From assembly GCA_025093985.1 (NCBI GenBank), contig JACAAK010000004.1:3844001-3908000 (forward strand): 64,000 nucleotides of DNA. The letters run 5' to 3'. The position numbers and the translations under genes are program-made. This document shows positions 21,326 to 30,546 of the stretch, one piece after another (position 1 is the stretch's first letter; the number at the start of each line of letters is the position of its first letter). The notes beneath the pieces were generated by a model that saw only the letters and a program-made list of their open reading frames with translations, had not been told where the DNA came from and searched no databases. Source of the stretch: Calvatia gigantea (taxonomy: Eukaryota; Basidiomycota; Agaricomycetes; Agaricales; Lycoperdaceae).

Positions 21326-24300
21326 CGTAGGAATCGGTATCATGTTGCGGCAGTCTCTCTCGCCAGCTTTCATCGCATCGCGGCAGTCACTTGAGCCATC
21401 TGATTGCAGATCCGTTAGACTTTGTTGCCAAAGCGAGGTTGACGAAGTGAAATTGGAAGATGCGGATAAAATCCAGCGTAATCGCATGAAGGCGGATTAA
21501 ATCCAGCTCAATCAAGGATTGAAGATTCCTTCCACGTAACACTTATAGTGCTCGTCTGGTGTCATTCAAACTCTCTTCTTATCTGGTAAGCCAAAGCCCA
21601 TCAGATTATTCCAGTGTATCTTCTCATCCAGTCTGCAAAAGCAGTTTTGTTATCAACGCTAAGCATTTCTCACATGCGCGGATAACTGGAGAATTAAATC
21701 TCAAAAGCGATGCCTTCTACTTAGTGAAGTTTCCTTTGCTGTGAAGCGCAGGATAAGGCGGTCATCGGATTTTGGAGTAAGAATACTGTATCCGTTGTTC
21801 TCCTCCATGCTTTTCAGCATGTTAAGTTTCCTAATACATGTTACTCAATTGTATCGCTTTTTAGGGCTTAGAGAGTGTTTATCATGTTACGAACCACCGC
21901 GGCGCACATCAATTAAGACGGACCAGCGAAGTGTAGCCGTTAAAAGCTTTAATTGTATGCGGTTATTCACCAGCGATTAAGAACTTGTTTTACTGTACTC
22001 CTCCCTCAGCGACGAGTATTTTTCGATTTAAATGTCAACGCGCATTGTTAATGGCGGATCATTATCGATGCAATTCCAGAAATAAAAGAATTTTCTCGCA
22101 AGTTTGTTAAGCTATGCGAGGCGAAAGGCTCATATGGAGGTATAACCATCTCATATTTTTAGGATGATATATCCGAGCTGTTGCGCTTTTCTGGTAGACG
22201 CTAGTGTGAACATGTAGCAAGTCTTATGCTTGTCTAACTCTAGTCGGTGAGTCCAAACGAGTTCTTCTTGAAATTGAACACCTAATCCATTATAGTCTAC
22301 CTGTAGGTGACCCGCGTAATGAACAATGCGGTCTTTCCTAGTCAGGTTCAATTGTGCAATGCGTATCAACCAGCATTTTATTTTATAACTCCTCCACAAC
22401 GGTCGTTCCACATAGGTGGCGACACAGAAGTGTGGTGTGTCAAAAGCGGTAGATATCCTGTAAAGGATGCGCATATTTCTGCATCAAATTGGCGAATATG
22501 TCAGCATAAGACATAGGATATGGTGGGCGGAGATTTCTCGAATGGAAATGGAAAGGAATCAGGAGGTGATCGTGGAGTGTAATGGAATATATCCTGCGAC
22601 ATCGAAAGATGGCGGATAAAGAAATTGCTATCTCTTGCTTCGTGCAGGTTTTGCTCTCTTCTTTGCAAATGAACTGGTTACTGCTATCCAGTTGCTAAAT
22701 CTTGACTTTTAAGGGTATATCCCCTCATCGAGTAAGGCATCCGAATGTGGATTGTTCGTAGAACGTTAAGCCTTTCTGTGTGCCGCTTGAACTTGAAAGT
22801 TCTCGTTAATTAGACGATCGAGGTATGTTACATCTCGAATAAGCGATCATGTTTGGGCAGTCATCATGTTAACTGATGCGCCGCAAAGCCAAACCCACAG
22901 TACAGAACCAATTTAATGGTTTATCCCTTGATTTACACAATTAAGTGTCTTTCACTATAAACTCTTGGACTGGCACGTTACGCTTTTAGTCAACGCTTAA
23001 ACTATCACTGAGACGGGTAAGACATTCCCGTTGCCATAAAGCTTTTAGGCTCTCAAAGTGTAGTGCGGATCAGTCTTTCTACATTAACCGTTGCGAAAGC
23101 ATTGGAAGTAGGAGGTTTAAGTGGGTTATTCATGCCACGAATATTTTGCTATTGCTCTCATTTAGACAAACTCTCCTCCATAATCAGTTGCGACATTGGC
23201 CATTGTCAGCTATACTGTAGAGGTTTCTCTAATGAATCTTAGAGCCTCATCACTTCTTTCGAAGGAGGACAACTATCATCATGAGATAAGAAGTCATAGA
23301 GTAGCGTCGTAATTGACGACTAGCAATTCCATCAAGTCCGAGTATTACGCTCAAGGACGAGGATATTCGTATAAAGATTCTGGATAAAGGTACTGATGCA
23401 ATTTCCCTTGTGAAATAATCCAGAGTGGCGATGAAATAATGCAATCATCTCGACAAGTCGTAAAAGACGAGTGAAGAAGGCATAATCTTGGGAAGTTCTG
23501 TTTGATGATGTCAAACGATATAGTCTAGTAGGCGTAATGTTCAACAACCAGGCATCTCCTTGCTTATAATCGCAAGTTCGTGTACAACGATGAGATTGGG
23601 TGAACTAAAACAGCTCTTCATGACTTATTGCAAAGGCGGTGACCTTCAACGATTGCCTCAAAAGCATTACGCTCAAGGACATACGTTATAAGATTTTCTC
23701 GATATAGATCGGCTGCACACTAATGTGGCGCTACAAATCTTTTATCCCTAATGTCGTAGACTAATGCTGGAATGTAAAAGCAGTTCAGACTTGTCGTTCC
23801 CGAAGGATTCCAGTTTCTTGCCTCAAGCCTAATGTAAAGCAGCGAGGTCTAAGAATTAATTCTGGTGACATAGTGCTGAAGCTCAACCGTTATACATACG
23901 TTGGGAGCTATTCTGCTAATTCCTAGACGTGTCGTAATTTCCTTTCTTTATAATGATGCGATTCACGAGATCCTTGAAAGGATATTCTTCTCAAGTGAAT
24001 AGAGCGTCATGCTCCCGCTATCATCTTCATATAACCCGCAAGGATTTCTCACTTGTTGCGTAGAAAAGGATTTATAGCCAGCGCTTACATCTCACGCGGC
24101 ACACCGTTATTCGTAGCATTTATCAAGGAGTATGAAGTCGAAAGTACTACCGTATATCCTTCCATTGGTATCAAGGTCAGCGACATCCGAAGATGGCGAC
24201 ACAAGAACTCCTCCGGCGCCAAGCTCCATAAAGAGCGGTCTTAAAGGATTTCTTAAGGAATTCGTTGGCGTGTTGTATCGTATGGTGCTATACACATCCT

Positions 24301-25517
24301 CTTTCTCAATTATAGTTGCTAAATGGTGCGCTCAAGTCCTAATCGTGGACGGCGACTTCCATAAAGTCAACCTTCCTTAAAGCAATCATTGTATTCCTGT
24401 AGTTGGCGGACAAAGCATTTTAATGTGCTCGTCCATGCTCTGACTTTAAAACAGGTCTTCAAACTTGGGCGCGTGGATATGCGCTTAACACAAGTGAAGG
24501 AACATTGATGCTAGAAGCAGGGCGCGATCTAAAACGGCGCGGCTCCTCTATAAGAGAAATAGTATATGGCGGCAATCGCTCGAGCCAGCAGCATATTTTA
24601 ACTATATTCTGAAGTATTTCCTGAAACAACATAATGGCGGTATTACCAGCTCATTATCCTTCTCCCCTTATTTCCCAGCTGCAAGGACGCGATTAGCGTT
24701 CTTCTCCTTGCTATCTTCTTTGGATATTTTTGCGAATGCCACAAATGCGGCGGCCCACTGCCTTAGTGTGGCATAAAGCGCTTATAGCGCGTGAGCTATC
24801 CGTAGAAAGAGTAAAGCGGTGGTCGAATAGACGTGGAAGGGGTAAAGCGTTGAAGCCTAAAGCGAAGGAACAAACGACGGACTTCTCAAAGATATTTTCT
24901 ATATCCCAGCTTTATTCGATTAAGCGGGCCTTAGCGGCTTGTAACTGCCAGCTTAAGTGGATTAAATAGCTCAGGTATATGCTCGTGGCGTGTTATTCTA
25001 CTCAAGGCGGGACTTGCCCAGTCAACTTGAAACACAAGAACACAAGGCTTATAATTTGCCTGACACTGCGGTATTTATTGCGGTCACTAAGACCAGCTAA
25101 TTTACCAGCAAAGTGGAGTATAATGCTCAGCATAGATGATACATCATATAGTAAATTACTGAGGCGGATCTGAAGAGAATCCCAGAAAGCCCAAAGCGTC
25201 GTCGTCGATTAAAGAGAGAATACTAGAACAGAGGTGGAGCAACCAGAGCGGAACAGTTCTGCTGCAGCCCAGAATGGGGAGCGGACCTAAAGCGGTCGAA
25301 CCAGACCGGAGATGACGGTTTGCCAGATCAAAAACCAAGAACGGGTAACAACGTGTCAGCATCATGTAGGACTGCTGTGCGTAGTGCACGCATTCACAAC
25401 ATGGGTCAGACAGGGTATCAAGTGGACCAAAGGCACCACTGTCTCCCAGGTTGAAAGCGACCGTAGCCTCCTCAAACTCTACCAGCGTGCTAACGCGGTC
25501 CGAGTGAGCGGCGGTCG

Positions 25518-25529
25518 GGGCCCATAACC
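25518..25529 (-). other. Primer binding site for half initiator tRNA-Met
   Basis: The minus strand right after the 5' LTR reads GGTTATGGGCCC. It is complementary to the anticodon arm of initiator methionine tRNA (GGGCCCATAACC), the site used by Drosophila copia and relatives that prime with a tRNA half. This fixes the element as copia-type and minus-strand. Confidence 0.82.
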
Positions 25530-26072
25530 TGTTGAGAGAACGAGTAGACATCCCAATATAAGTTCACACTACCTAAGCATGTAGGCGTCAGCGGTGGAGG
25601 GTAGTCGTATTCATCCGGGAGACGGTCCAGTAGGAGAGGCGCGTGGTAGCGGACATAGTCCTGCTTATACCATCGTACTCAGAGAGTCTTGAGGAGAAGG
25701 GAAGCGATGCTTATAGAAGCTAGTGTAGAGGAGAGAAGACATAGTGTCTTATGCCAGAAGGCATACCCGAAAGGGTCTACATACTACAATGCTACATAGG
25801 GTATATATACTAATATCCCTGGTCTGTGCACTCTAAACCCTTATACGGGTGAGGTTTAACTACCAGTAGCATAAGTGGAGCATACTGTGCACGTCCGCAT
25901 GTACTAGAAGGTTCCATGCGTAGTATCTACCTGCTACTTACAGTGCGGTATCCTACGTGCGTAGTTCATAATAGTGTCTGTTATTATCGACCCTCTGAAG
26001 GTGAAATACTCGAACCCCGTTTCAGCTATAAATAGACTGAACCAACGTAGTGGTACGGAGCGAGATTCAACA
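25530..26072 (-). repeat. LARD-like element 5' LTR
   Basis: 543 bp, TGTTGA...TCAACA. It is followed on the right by the TCTAC target copy and then gypsy RNase H sequence. Confidence 0.93.
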
Positions 26073-27197
26073 TCTACTTTCTTGAACATTTTAGAGTCAA
26101 AAGCAACTGGTTGAGCAGTTTCATATGTCTTGCCAAAACTCAATATGGCACCGCTGCACACATCGGATGCATCTGTTGTGATGAAAATGCAGTACTCAGG
26201 CATCAGGCTGTAGTCAATTGTTGTCAGACAGTCTCTGCTCACAACCAGCTCTTTTATCTTGTCAAAAGTGTTTTGATGTGCTGTGGTCCACTCCGGAAAG
26301 TCATGTTCACATTCTTTTTCTGTAAGCTTAGACAATATTGCTGTGTACTGTGCCAATTTCAGTAGAAATACAGCAAGATATTGTACCAACCCCAGGAACT
26401 GTCGTACATCTTTTGCTGATGATGGCTTCAGCCAGTTTATAATCTTATCCGCTTTATGATCATCGGCTTCAATGCCTCTCACACTGATCTTATGACCCAG
26501 GAATGAGATCTCGGTGCAAAACAGTTTAGTCTTTTTCAGGTTACAATATAATCTAGCATCCTGTAGCACCTTTAGTACCAGATGAACATTCTTTTCATGT
26601 TCCTGTAATGTTTGTGACCATATGACTATGTCATCTAGATACACCCAACATATTTTCCCAATATACTTTCGCAATGCTTTGTTAATCCGATGTTGGTGTA
26701 TAGTAGATGCATTTCAGAGACCCATGGACATCACATGCCACTCATAGGATCCGAAAGGTGTAGACACAGCAGTCTTAAATATCAGAGCTCCGCATCCGCG
26801 TTTGAAAAAATGCATTTGTCATATCAATCACTGCAAAAAACTTTCCTTGTGTGCAGTCATTCAATATGTCATCCACTTTTGGAAGTGTATAGTTATCCAG
26901 TACCATATTCTTGTTCAAAGCTCGATAGTCATTTACCCAGTGAGGCAATGCAGCCGGATCAGCCTTCGGTATACAGAACGACAGTGATGAGTGTGGCGAA
27001 TCTGATGGTTGGATATGTCTGGCCTCAAGGTGCTGATCAATCAACTTCTTCCATGCTGTTCTGTATTTCCGGGGGCAACTGTATATCCTCGGTTTGATGG
27101 TCTGCGTTGGGTCCTTTAAGTTTATACAGGCTTCTATGTCCGTAGGTAGATCATCTGCATGGGGCATTTCTTCAAAAATGGATGAAAACTCTGACAC
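26073..27197 (-). pseudogene. Gypsy reverse transcriptase (and start of RNase H)
   Basis: The N-terminal part has SFCIPKADPAALPHWVNDYR, LNKNMVLDNYTLPKVDDIL and FFAVIDMTNAFFQTRM. After a one-base frame change comes FKTAVSTPFGSYEW and MGL, stop (TGA), NAS. Then follow WVYLDDIVIWSQTLQEHEKN with the YLDD catalytic box, LGHKISVRGIEAD, RQFLGLVQYLAVFL and the first half of RNase H. The TGA in MGL-stop-NA lies where arginine or lysine is usual. It copies element RNA into DNA in intact relatives; here it is inactive. Confidence 0.9.
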
Positions 27198-27616
27198 TAC
27201 TTTTTCCTGCAGCCGTCGTAAGATTTCTTCATCTATGACACTTGTGATTCAATCTTTTATCGCTGCAATGATATGACTATTGTCGGTCTGTTTGTCTACC
27301 ATATACTTTGTCATCACTACTCATGTAGTGTGCAACCGCTCTTTCAGTTCGTCAAGCAGAAGTCGGCAGTATTTCCTAGTTGTGTTCAACCTTTCCTTTG
27401 GTGAACGAAATTTCGGCTCTGTTTGCTTTTCCTTCCTCGTGTTCTCTCCAAAGAGATTGTACCCCTGGTTCTTGTTAGTCACTATACATGCTTGATGATC
27501 AATCTGGATTGCATTGGCACTCAAAAAGGGCATTCCCAGGATCAAAGGTGAAGAGAGTTCATTAATAACAAGTGCCTTTACTGTTCGAGCTGTATAAGAA
27601 AAGTCAGTGGAAATGG

Positions 27617-27847
27617 TGTTGTGGATAGTGAATCCGGTCATCCCCCACCTACGAACGCACAGGCTCACAAGGCATTACGTGCCTTACGTCAGTGTATGGG
27701 TGGGCAACCACTGGGAACCAGTACGACCTGATAGCTCAATGGTAGAGCATCTGGTATATGTCCGGAAGGTCTGGGGTTCAATCCCCCATCTGGTCAATTA
27801 AAATTTTCTATGATTACATTACTACTACGGGATACCTCGTCACAACA
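27617..27847 (+). mobile_element. 231-bp LTR-like insertion with an internal tRNA-like sequence
   Basis: Starts TGTTGTG and ends CACAACA, exact inverted complements, with TG...CA ends as in LTRs. It is flanked by the 5-bp direct repeat AATGG (27612-27616 and 27848-27852). Removing it with one repeat joins the gypsy protease exactly in frame (EYVKIAPI then STDFSYTART), proving the borders. It could be a solo LTR of a copia-type element or a miniature LTR element. Strand is given from the tRNA-like part inside. Confidence 0.78.
27725..27796 (+). ncRNA. tRNA-like sequence (72 nt) with A and B boxes, inside the 231-bp insertion
   Basis: Folds as a cloverleaf: acceptor GACCTGA/TCTGGTC with one mismatch, D stem GCTC/GAGC, anticodon stem TCTGG/CCGGA with one G-T pair, and T stem TGGGG/CCCCA enclosing TTCAATC. 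The A box (TAGCTCAATGG) and B box (GGTTCAATCCC) match RNA polymerase III promoters. The anticodon loop TATATGT lacks T at position 33, so it is probably not a working tRNA. It may supply a Pol III promoter to the element. Confidence 0.65.
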
Positions 27848-28819
27848 AATGGGAGCTATTTTAACATATTCAGTTAGGACTGTTTGTCCAGCTTTTGTTG
27901 CTCCTCGAATCGAGAATGGTTCATGCAAGCGATATCTTCGAAAGCCGAGTTCCTCTACCAAGCTATTGCGAATTAAAACGACATGGGTGCCACTGTCAAG
28001 TAAGGCCGTTACTTCTGTCGGGAATTCACTGTTGGGTCCCATCAGTGCACACTGCCAGTGCAGGTGGCGACCACGTACATCATTATCCGAGTTCTCCAAT
28101 GTCATATCAGCGGCATCATTCATTGCCGCTAAAATGTCATCACTTCCGTCAGAGTCCCCGACTGCCGCTGCAGTATCACGTTTGGTCTTTTTGTTCGGGT
28201 ATGCAGGTGCTTTCGCTGGAGCTTTTCCTTTCTGGTCGCAGCGGTCCGAGCTCGAGTCGTCTCCATTCTTTTTCTTTGTGAACACCTTGACAGCTTCCTT
28301 GGATGGTTTACAGACAGTCTTGTAGCCTTCCGCTTGGGGCCAACCATTCAGACAGTCCGAAGACACATGGTGTTGTAAGGTGCGGCAGCACTTGTAGCAT
28401 CCATGGTATTCACGTAGTATCTCACGTTCTTCATCTGTGAGACGAGGGCATTGGTTCCCAGATTCGGCATTGCCCCTATCCTTCACGTCTTTGTTCTTCT
28501 TGTCTTTGTCTTTGTTGTTCTTGCTACTGTTCGCATTCACATTGTCACTCTTCATTGCCTTCGCTTGGCGGCATCGGTCTGCTTCCAATTCCTCGCATAC
28601 CATACGACGCCTTTCCATCCTCTGTTCATCGAGCACCCTAACAGCCTGTTCCCACTTTACCAACTCTTTCACATCGTGGAGTTTTCCACCGTCTGGGTTG
28701 TCAGCTGAGTAGACCGCTATGGTGAGCTCGTGGCAGAGATGGTTTTGCAAAAATTCGCGCAGGTTGGTGTCGTTGAGGTGGAAACTCGTGTTTTTCAAGA
28801 TGTCATTCTTCTTCTTGAC

Positions 28820-29602
28820 TCAAGTTGCCCAGTCTGTGTATTTATCGTCCTTCGACATCATTTCGGACAAGAGTTCACATTGCACTTGCATTTCCCAATT
28901 ACTATCTAGAAAGTGTTTCCTCAGCTTGTCAATGAATTGAGAAAATGTAGTTTCGTCTGATTGCTTTTCGGCTTCGGCAACAATCCATGTCATGACTTCT
29001 TTATTCGCGAAACATCCCGTGATAAGTCTCATCTTTTTCTTCTCTGTCAAGTCCTTCTTGACACTGACCACGAAGTGGATGTTCACATAGTCCTCGAAAT
29101 CTCGTAGCATGTGTGCTGTGAGTGTCGATGCGGTGACGCGTGGGAGGCCGTTGACCTTTGGGATTTCAACTCTCTTGCTAATCATAATGGTCTTTTTATC
29201 GGTGGACATTTCTTCTTCTGCTGAGGATGACGATTCGGATGAACTATCTGATGTTGAAGTACTGTTTTTATCGGTGTTTTGTTCCTCTCTCTCGTTCGAT
29301 TGCTCTTTCTCAGCTAACATTAGTGTACTGTTGGCGTTCGCTGTGACTATATGCGCACCTAACACCGTCGATAACGGAGCTGTGGGCGCCTGTTGTTCAG
29401 TGTTCTCTGTTTGATGTCCCTCTGCTATTGTGAGACAATCGTCGTTGGGTACGGTCACTATATGCGTTTCAGAAGTGGCTATATGCGCACCGCTCGTTGC
29501 AGAACTGCTTCCCTTTGAGCTTGAAGCCTCTGGGTTCAGTCGTTCCGAGCGTCGTTGTTTCTTGGTCTCCGCTGAAGACCCTGTTGTCGAAGTCATTTTG
29601 AG
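28820..29602 (-). pseudogene. Gypsy gag N-terminal part
   Basis: Starts MTSTTGSSAETKKQRRSERL. An acidic, Ser/Thr-rich stretch is followed by a capsid-like helical region (VTASTLTAHMLRDFEDYVNI, ITGCFANKEVMTWIVAEAEK, FSQFIDKLRKHFLDSNWEMQ, CELLSEMMSKDDKYTDWAT). It ends at TGA and then continues in the same frame as VKKKNDILKNTSFHLND, so this is an internal stop (CGA expected), not the true end. Gag forms the particle in which reverse transcription takes place. Confidence 0.8.
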
Positions 29603-29639
29603 AAAATGCTTCCGCCTCGTAGCGAACTTAGAAAAAGGG

Positions 29640-29864
29640 TGTAAGTCTGTCCGTGCAGACGTCACTCACAAGTCGATACGAATAAGTAGGCACGGGCGTT
29701 CTTATTGAGATGTTGATATACGCGTATACAAGCGGGCAAGGTATCAGGGAAGATGGTGGTATTGAAGGAAGGTCAGTTCGTTCGTGTATGTTTATATTAG
29801 CGATCGTTTATCCGGTGATGACGTCAGCTCGATCGTTGATGTCGGTTGTAAGCCCATGCTTACA
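29640..29864 (-). repeat. Gypsy 5' LTR (right), CpG-rich
   Basis: 225 bp with 18 CpG. The flanking 5 bp are ATTAG against ATCAG on the left. Confidence 0.93.
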
Positions 29865-30202
29865 ATTAGATGGTAAATGGTACTCCCAAAGTTTGGTGCT
29901 GTTTTGGATCTTCTTATCAACCCCGGCAGTATGGTTCTCAACGTAAGGCACTGTTCACCGTTTAGACCATTTTCTAGTGTCAAACATTTTCCAATAGCTC
30001 GGTGGTGGCGAGCGTACTCTCCATAACTCTTTCCATCTGGACGGAAGGCCAAGGAGAGTCCGCCTGCCTTTATCCTTCTGATCACTCGTACCTCCTTCGT
30101 GCCACTGCCTCCGTCATTGCCCTAACTTCTTTGATTAACGTAGGGTTCATGATTTCAACTCTTCAATCTTTTGATTTGAACGACTTGAATAAAGGGAATT
30201 GA
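29865..30202 (+). pseudogene. Membrane-protein family, copy c, 3' part
   Basis: Continues the exon cut at 17101: across the join the reading is KASDGKWYSQSLVLFWIFLS then TPAVWFST, ending at a GTAAGG donor (29945). The acceptor is near 29998. The last exon gives SVVASVLSITLSIWTEG, YLLRATASVIALTSLINVGF and MISTLQSFDLNDLNKGN, then a stop at 30202. These are the last two hydrophobic segments of the family, matching copy a (SSIVTGALSFVLSTWAEG). CpG are plentiful here, unlike in the 5' half on the other side of the transposon. Confidence 0.78.
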
Positions 30203-30546
30203 GTTCTCTCGCCATACTTTTGCTCAATCTGGAATGTATGTATAATAGTTGCTGCATATCGCGTTGAAGATAAACAATTGTAGCCACGGTCATTGTTATA
30301 CTCGTGTCAAAATCACATCTACAGGGCATCACCACTCGAAGCAGACCGCAAAGATAACCAAAAAAAAACAACCTAATACAGAGCATGGAACGGAACTAGG
30401 GTAAGATATACGGTATAAGTACTGAACCGAGGAATCTTCAAAAAATTACATCGTTCGTGAAGTCGTCGTCATGGGGAAAAGATCATAGTTTTCATCATAA
30501 CCGCCGTGTCATATTTTTTGGTGGGTCGTGAATCTTCATCGCCGGC
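30203..30546. other. Intergenic, downstream of two convergent genes
   Basis: Between the end of copy c and the end of the minus-strand NADAR gene. The part next to NADAR is shared with the relic at 13820-13902. No other feature. Confidence 0.4.

Larger units (their letters stand above)
19386..26072 (-). mobile_element. Coding-poor copia-type LTR element (LARD-like), nested in gypsy
   Basis: Two 543-bp LTRs (19386-19928 and 25530-26072) begin TGTTGA and end TCAACA; they differ at only four positions (about 99.3% identical). The target duplication is TCTAC on both sides (19381-19385 and 26073-26077). Primer and polypurine sites place it on the minus strand. The 5.6 kb interior has no frame above about 131 codons and no gag, protease, integrase or reverse transcriptase motif could be found, although the LTRs are young. 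It is therefore best described as a large retrotransposon derivative moved by enzymes from elsewhere. Removing it and one target copy rejoins gypsy RNase H in frame (KMFKKV then ELNYPVHEKE). Confidence 0.9.
27321..28798 (-). pseudogene. Gypsy gag C-terminus, zinc knuckle and protease (split by the 27617-27847 insertion)
   Basis: On the minus strand: NTSFHLNDTNLREFLQNHLC from gag; a knuckle GCYKCCRTLQHHVSSDC (C-x2-C-x6-H-x4-C, the spacing common in basidiomycete gypsy elements); then protease with TALLDSGTHVVLI (catalytic DSG), LVEELGFRRYRLHEPFSIRG and TVLTEYVKIAPI. After the insertion the protease resumes at STDFSYTARTVKALVI and SSPLILGMPFLSANAIQIDH. TGA stops near 27330 (TT, stop, VVMTK) and 27248 (KD, stop, ITSV) fit lost CGA codons. 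Confidence 0.88.
17102..29864 (-). mobile_element. Ty3/gypsy chromovirus, minus strand, with two nested insertions
   Basis: Flanked by 225-bp LTRs (17102-17326 and 29640-29864) that start TGTAAG and end CTTACA. The 5-bp target duplication is ATCAG on the left and ATTAG on the right. Without its insertions the element is about 6.1 kb. Read on the minus strand the order is gag, zinc knuckle, protease, reverse transcriptase, RNase H, integrase, chromodomain, then a purine-rich tract (GGGTGGGGAGGAGG) next to the 3' LTR at 17327. No initiator-tRNA primer site (TGGTA...) is seen after the 5' LTR, so self-priming is possible but unproven. Many in-frame stops make it inactive. It is inserted in an exon of membrane gene copy c. 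Confidence 0.92.

Noticed and set aside
20458..25551. Short frames inside the LARD-like interior as gag/pol remnants
   Set aside because: Frames of 60-131 codons show no Gag zinc knuckle, integrase or YxDD motif; with LTRs ~99% identical, real genes should still be open.
26111..29946. Plus-strand frames across the gypsy element
   Set aside because: Shadows of the minus-strand polyprotein, whose domains are unambiguous.
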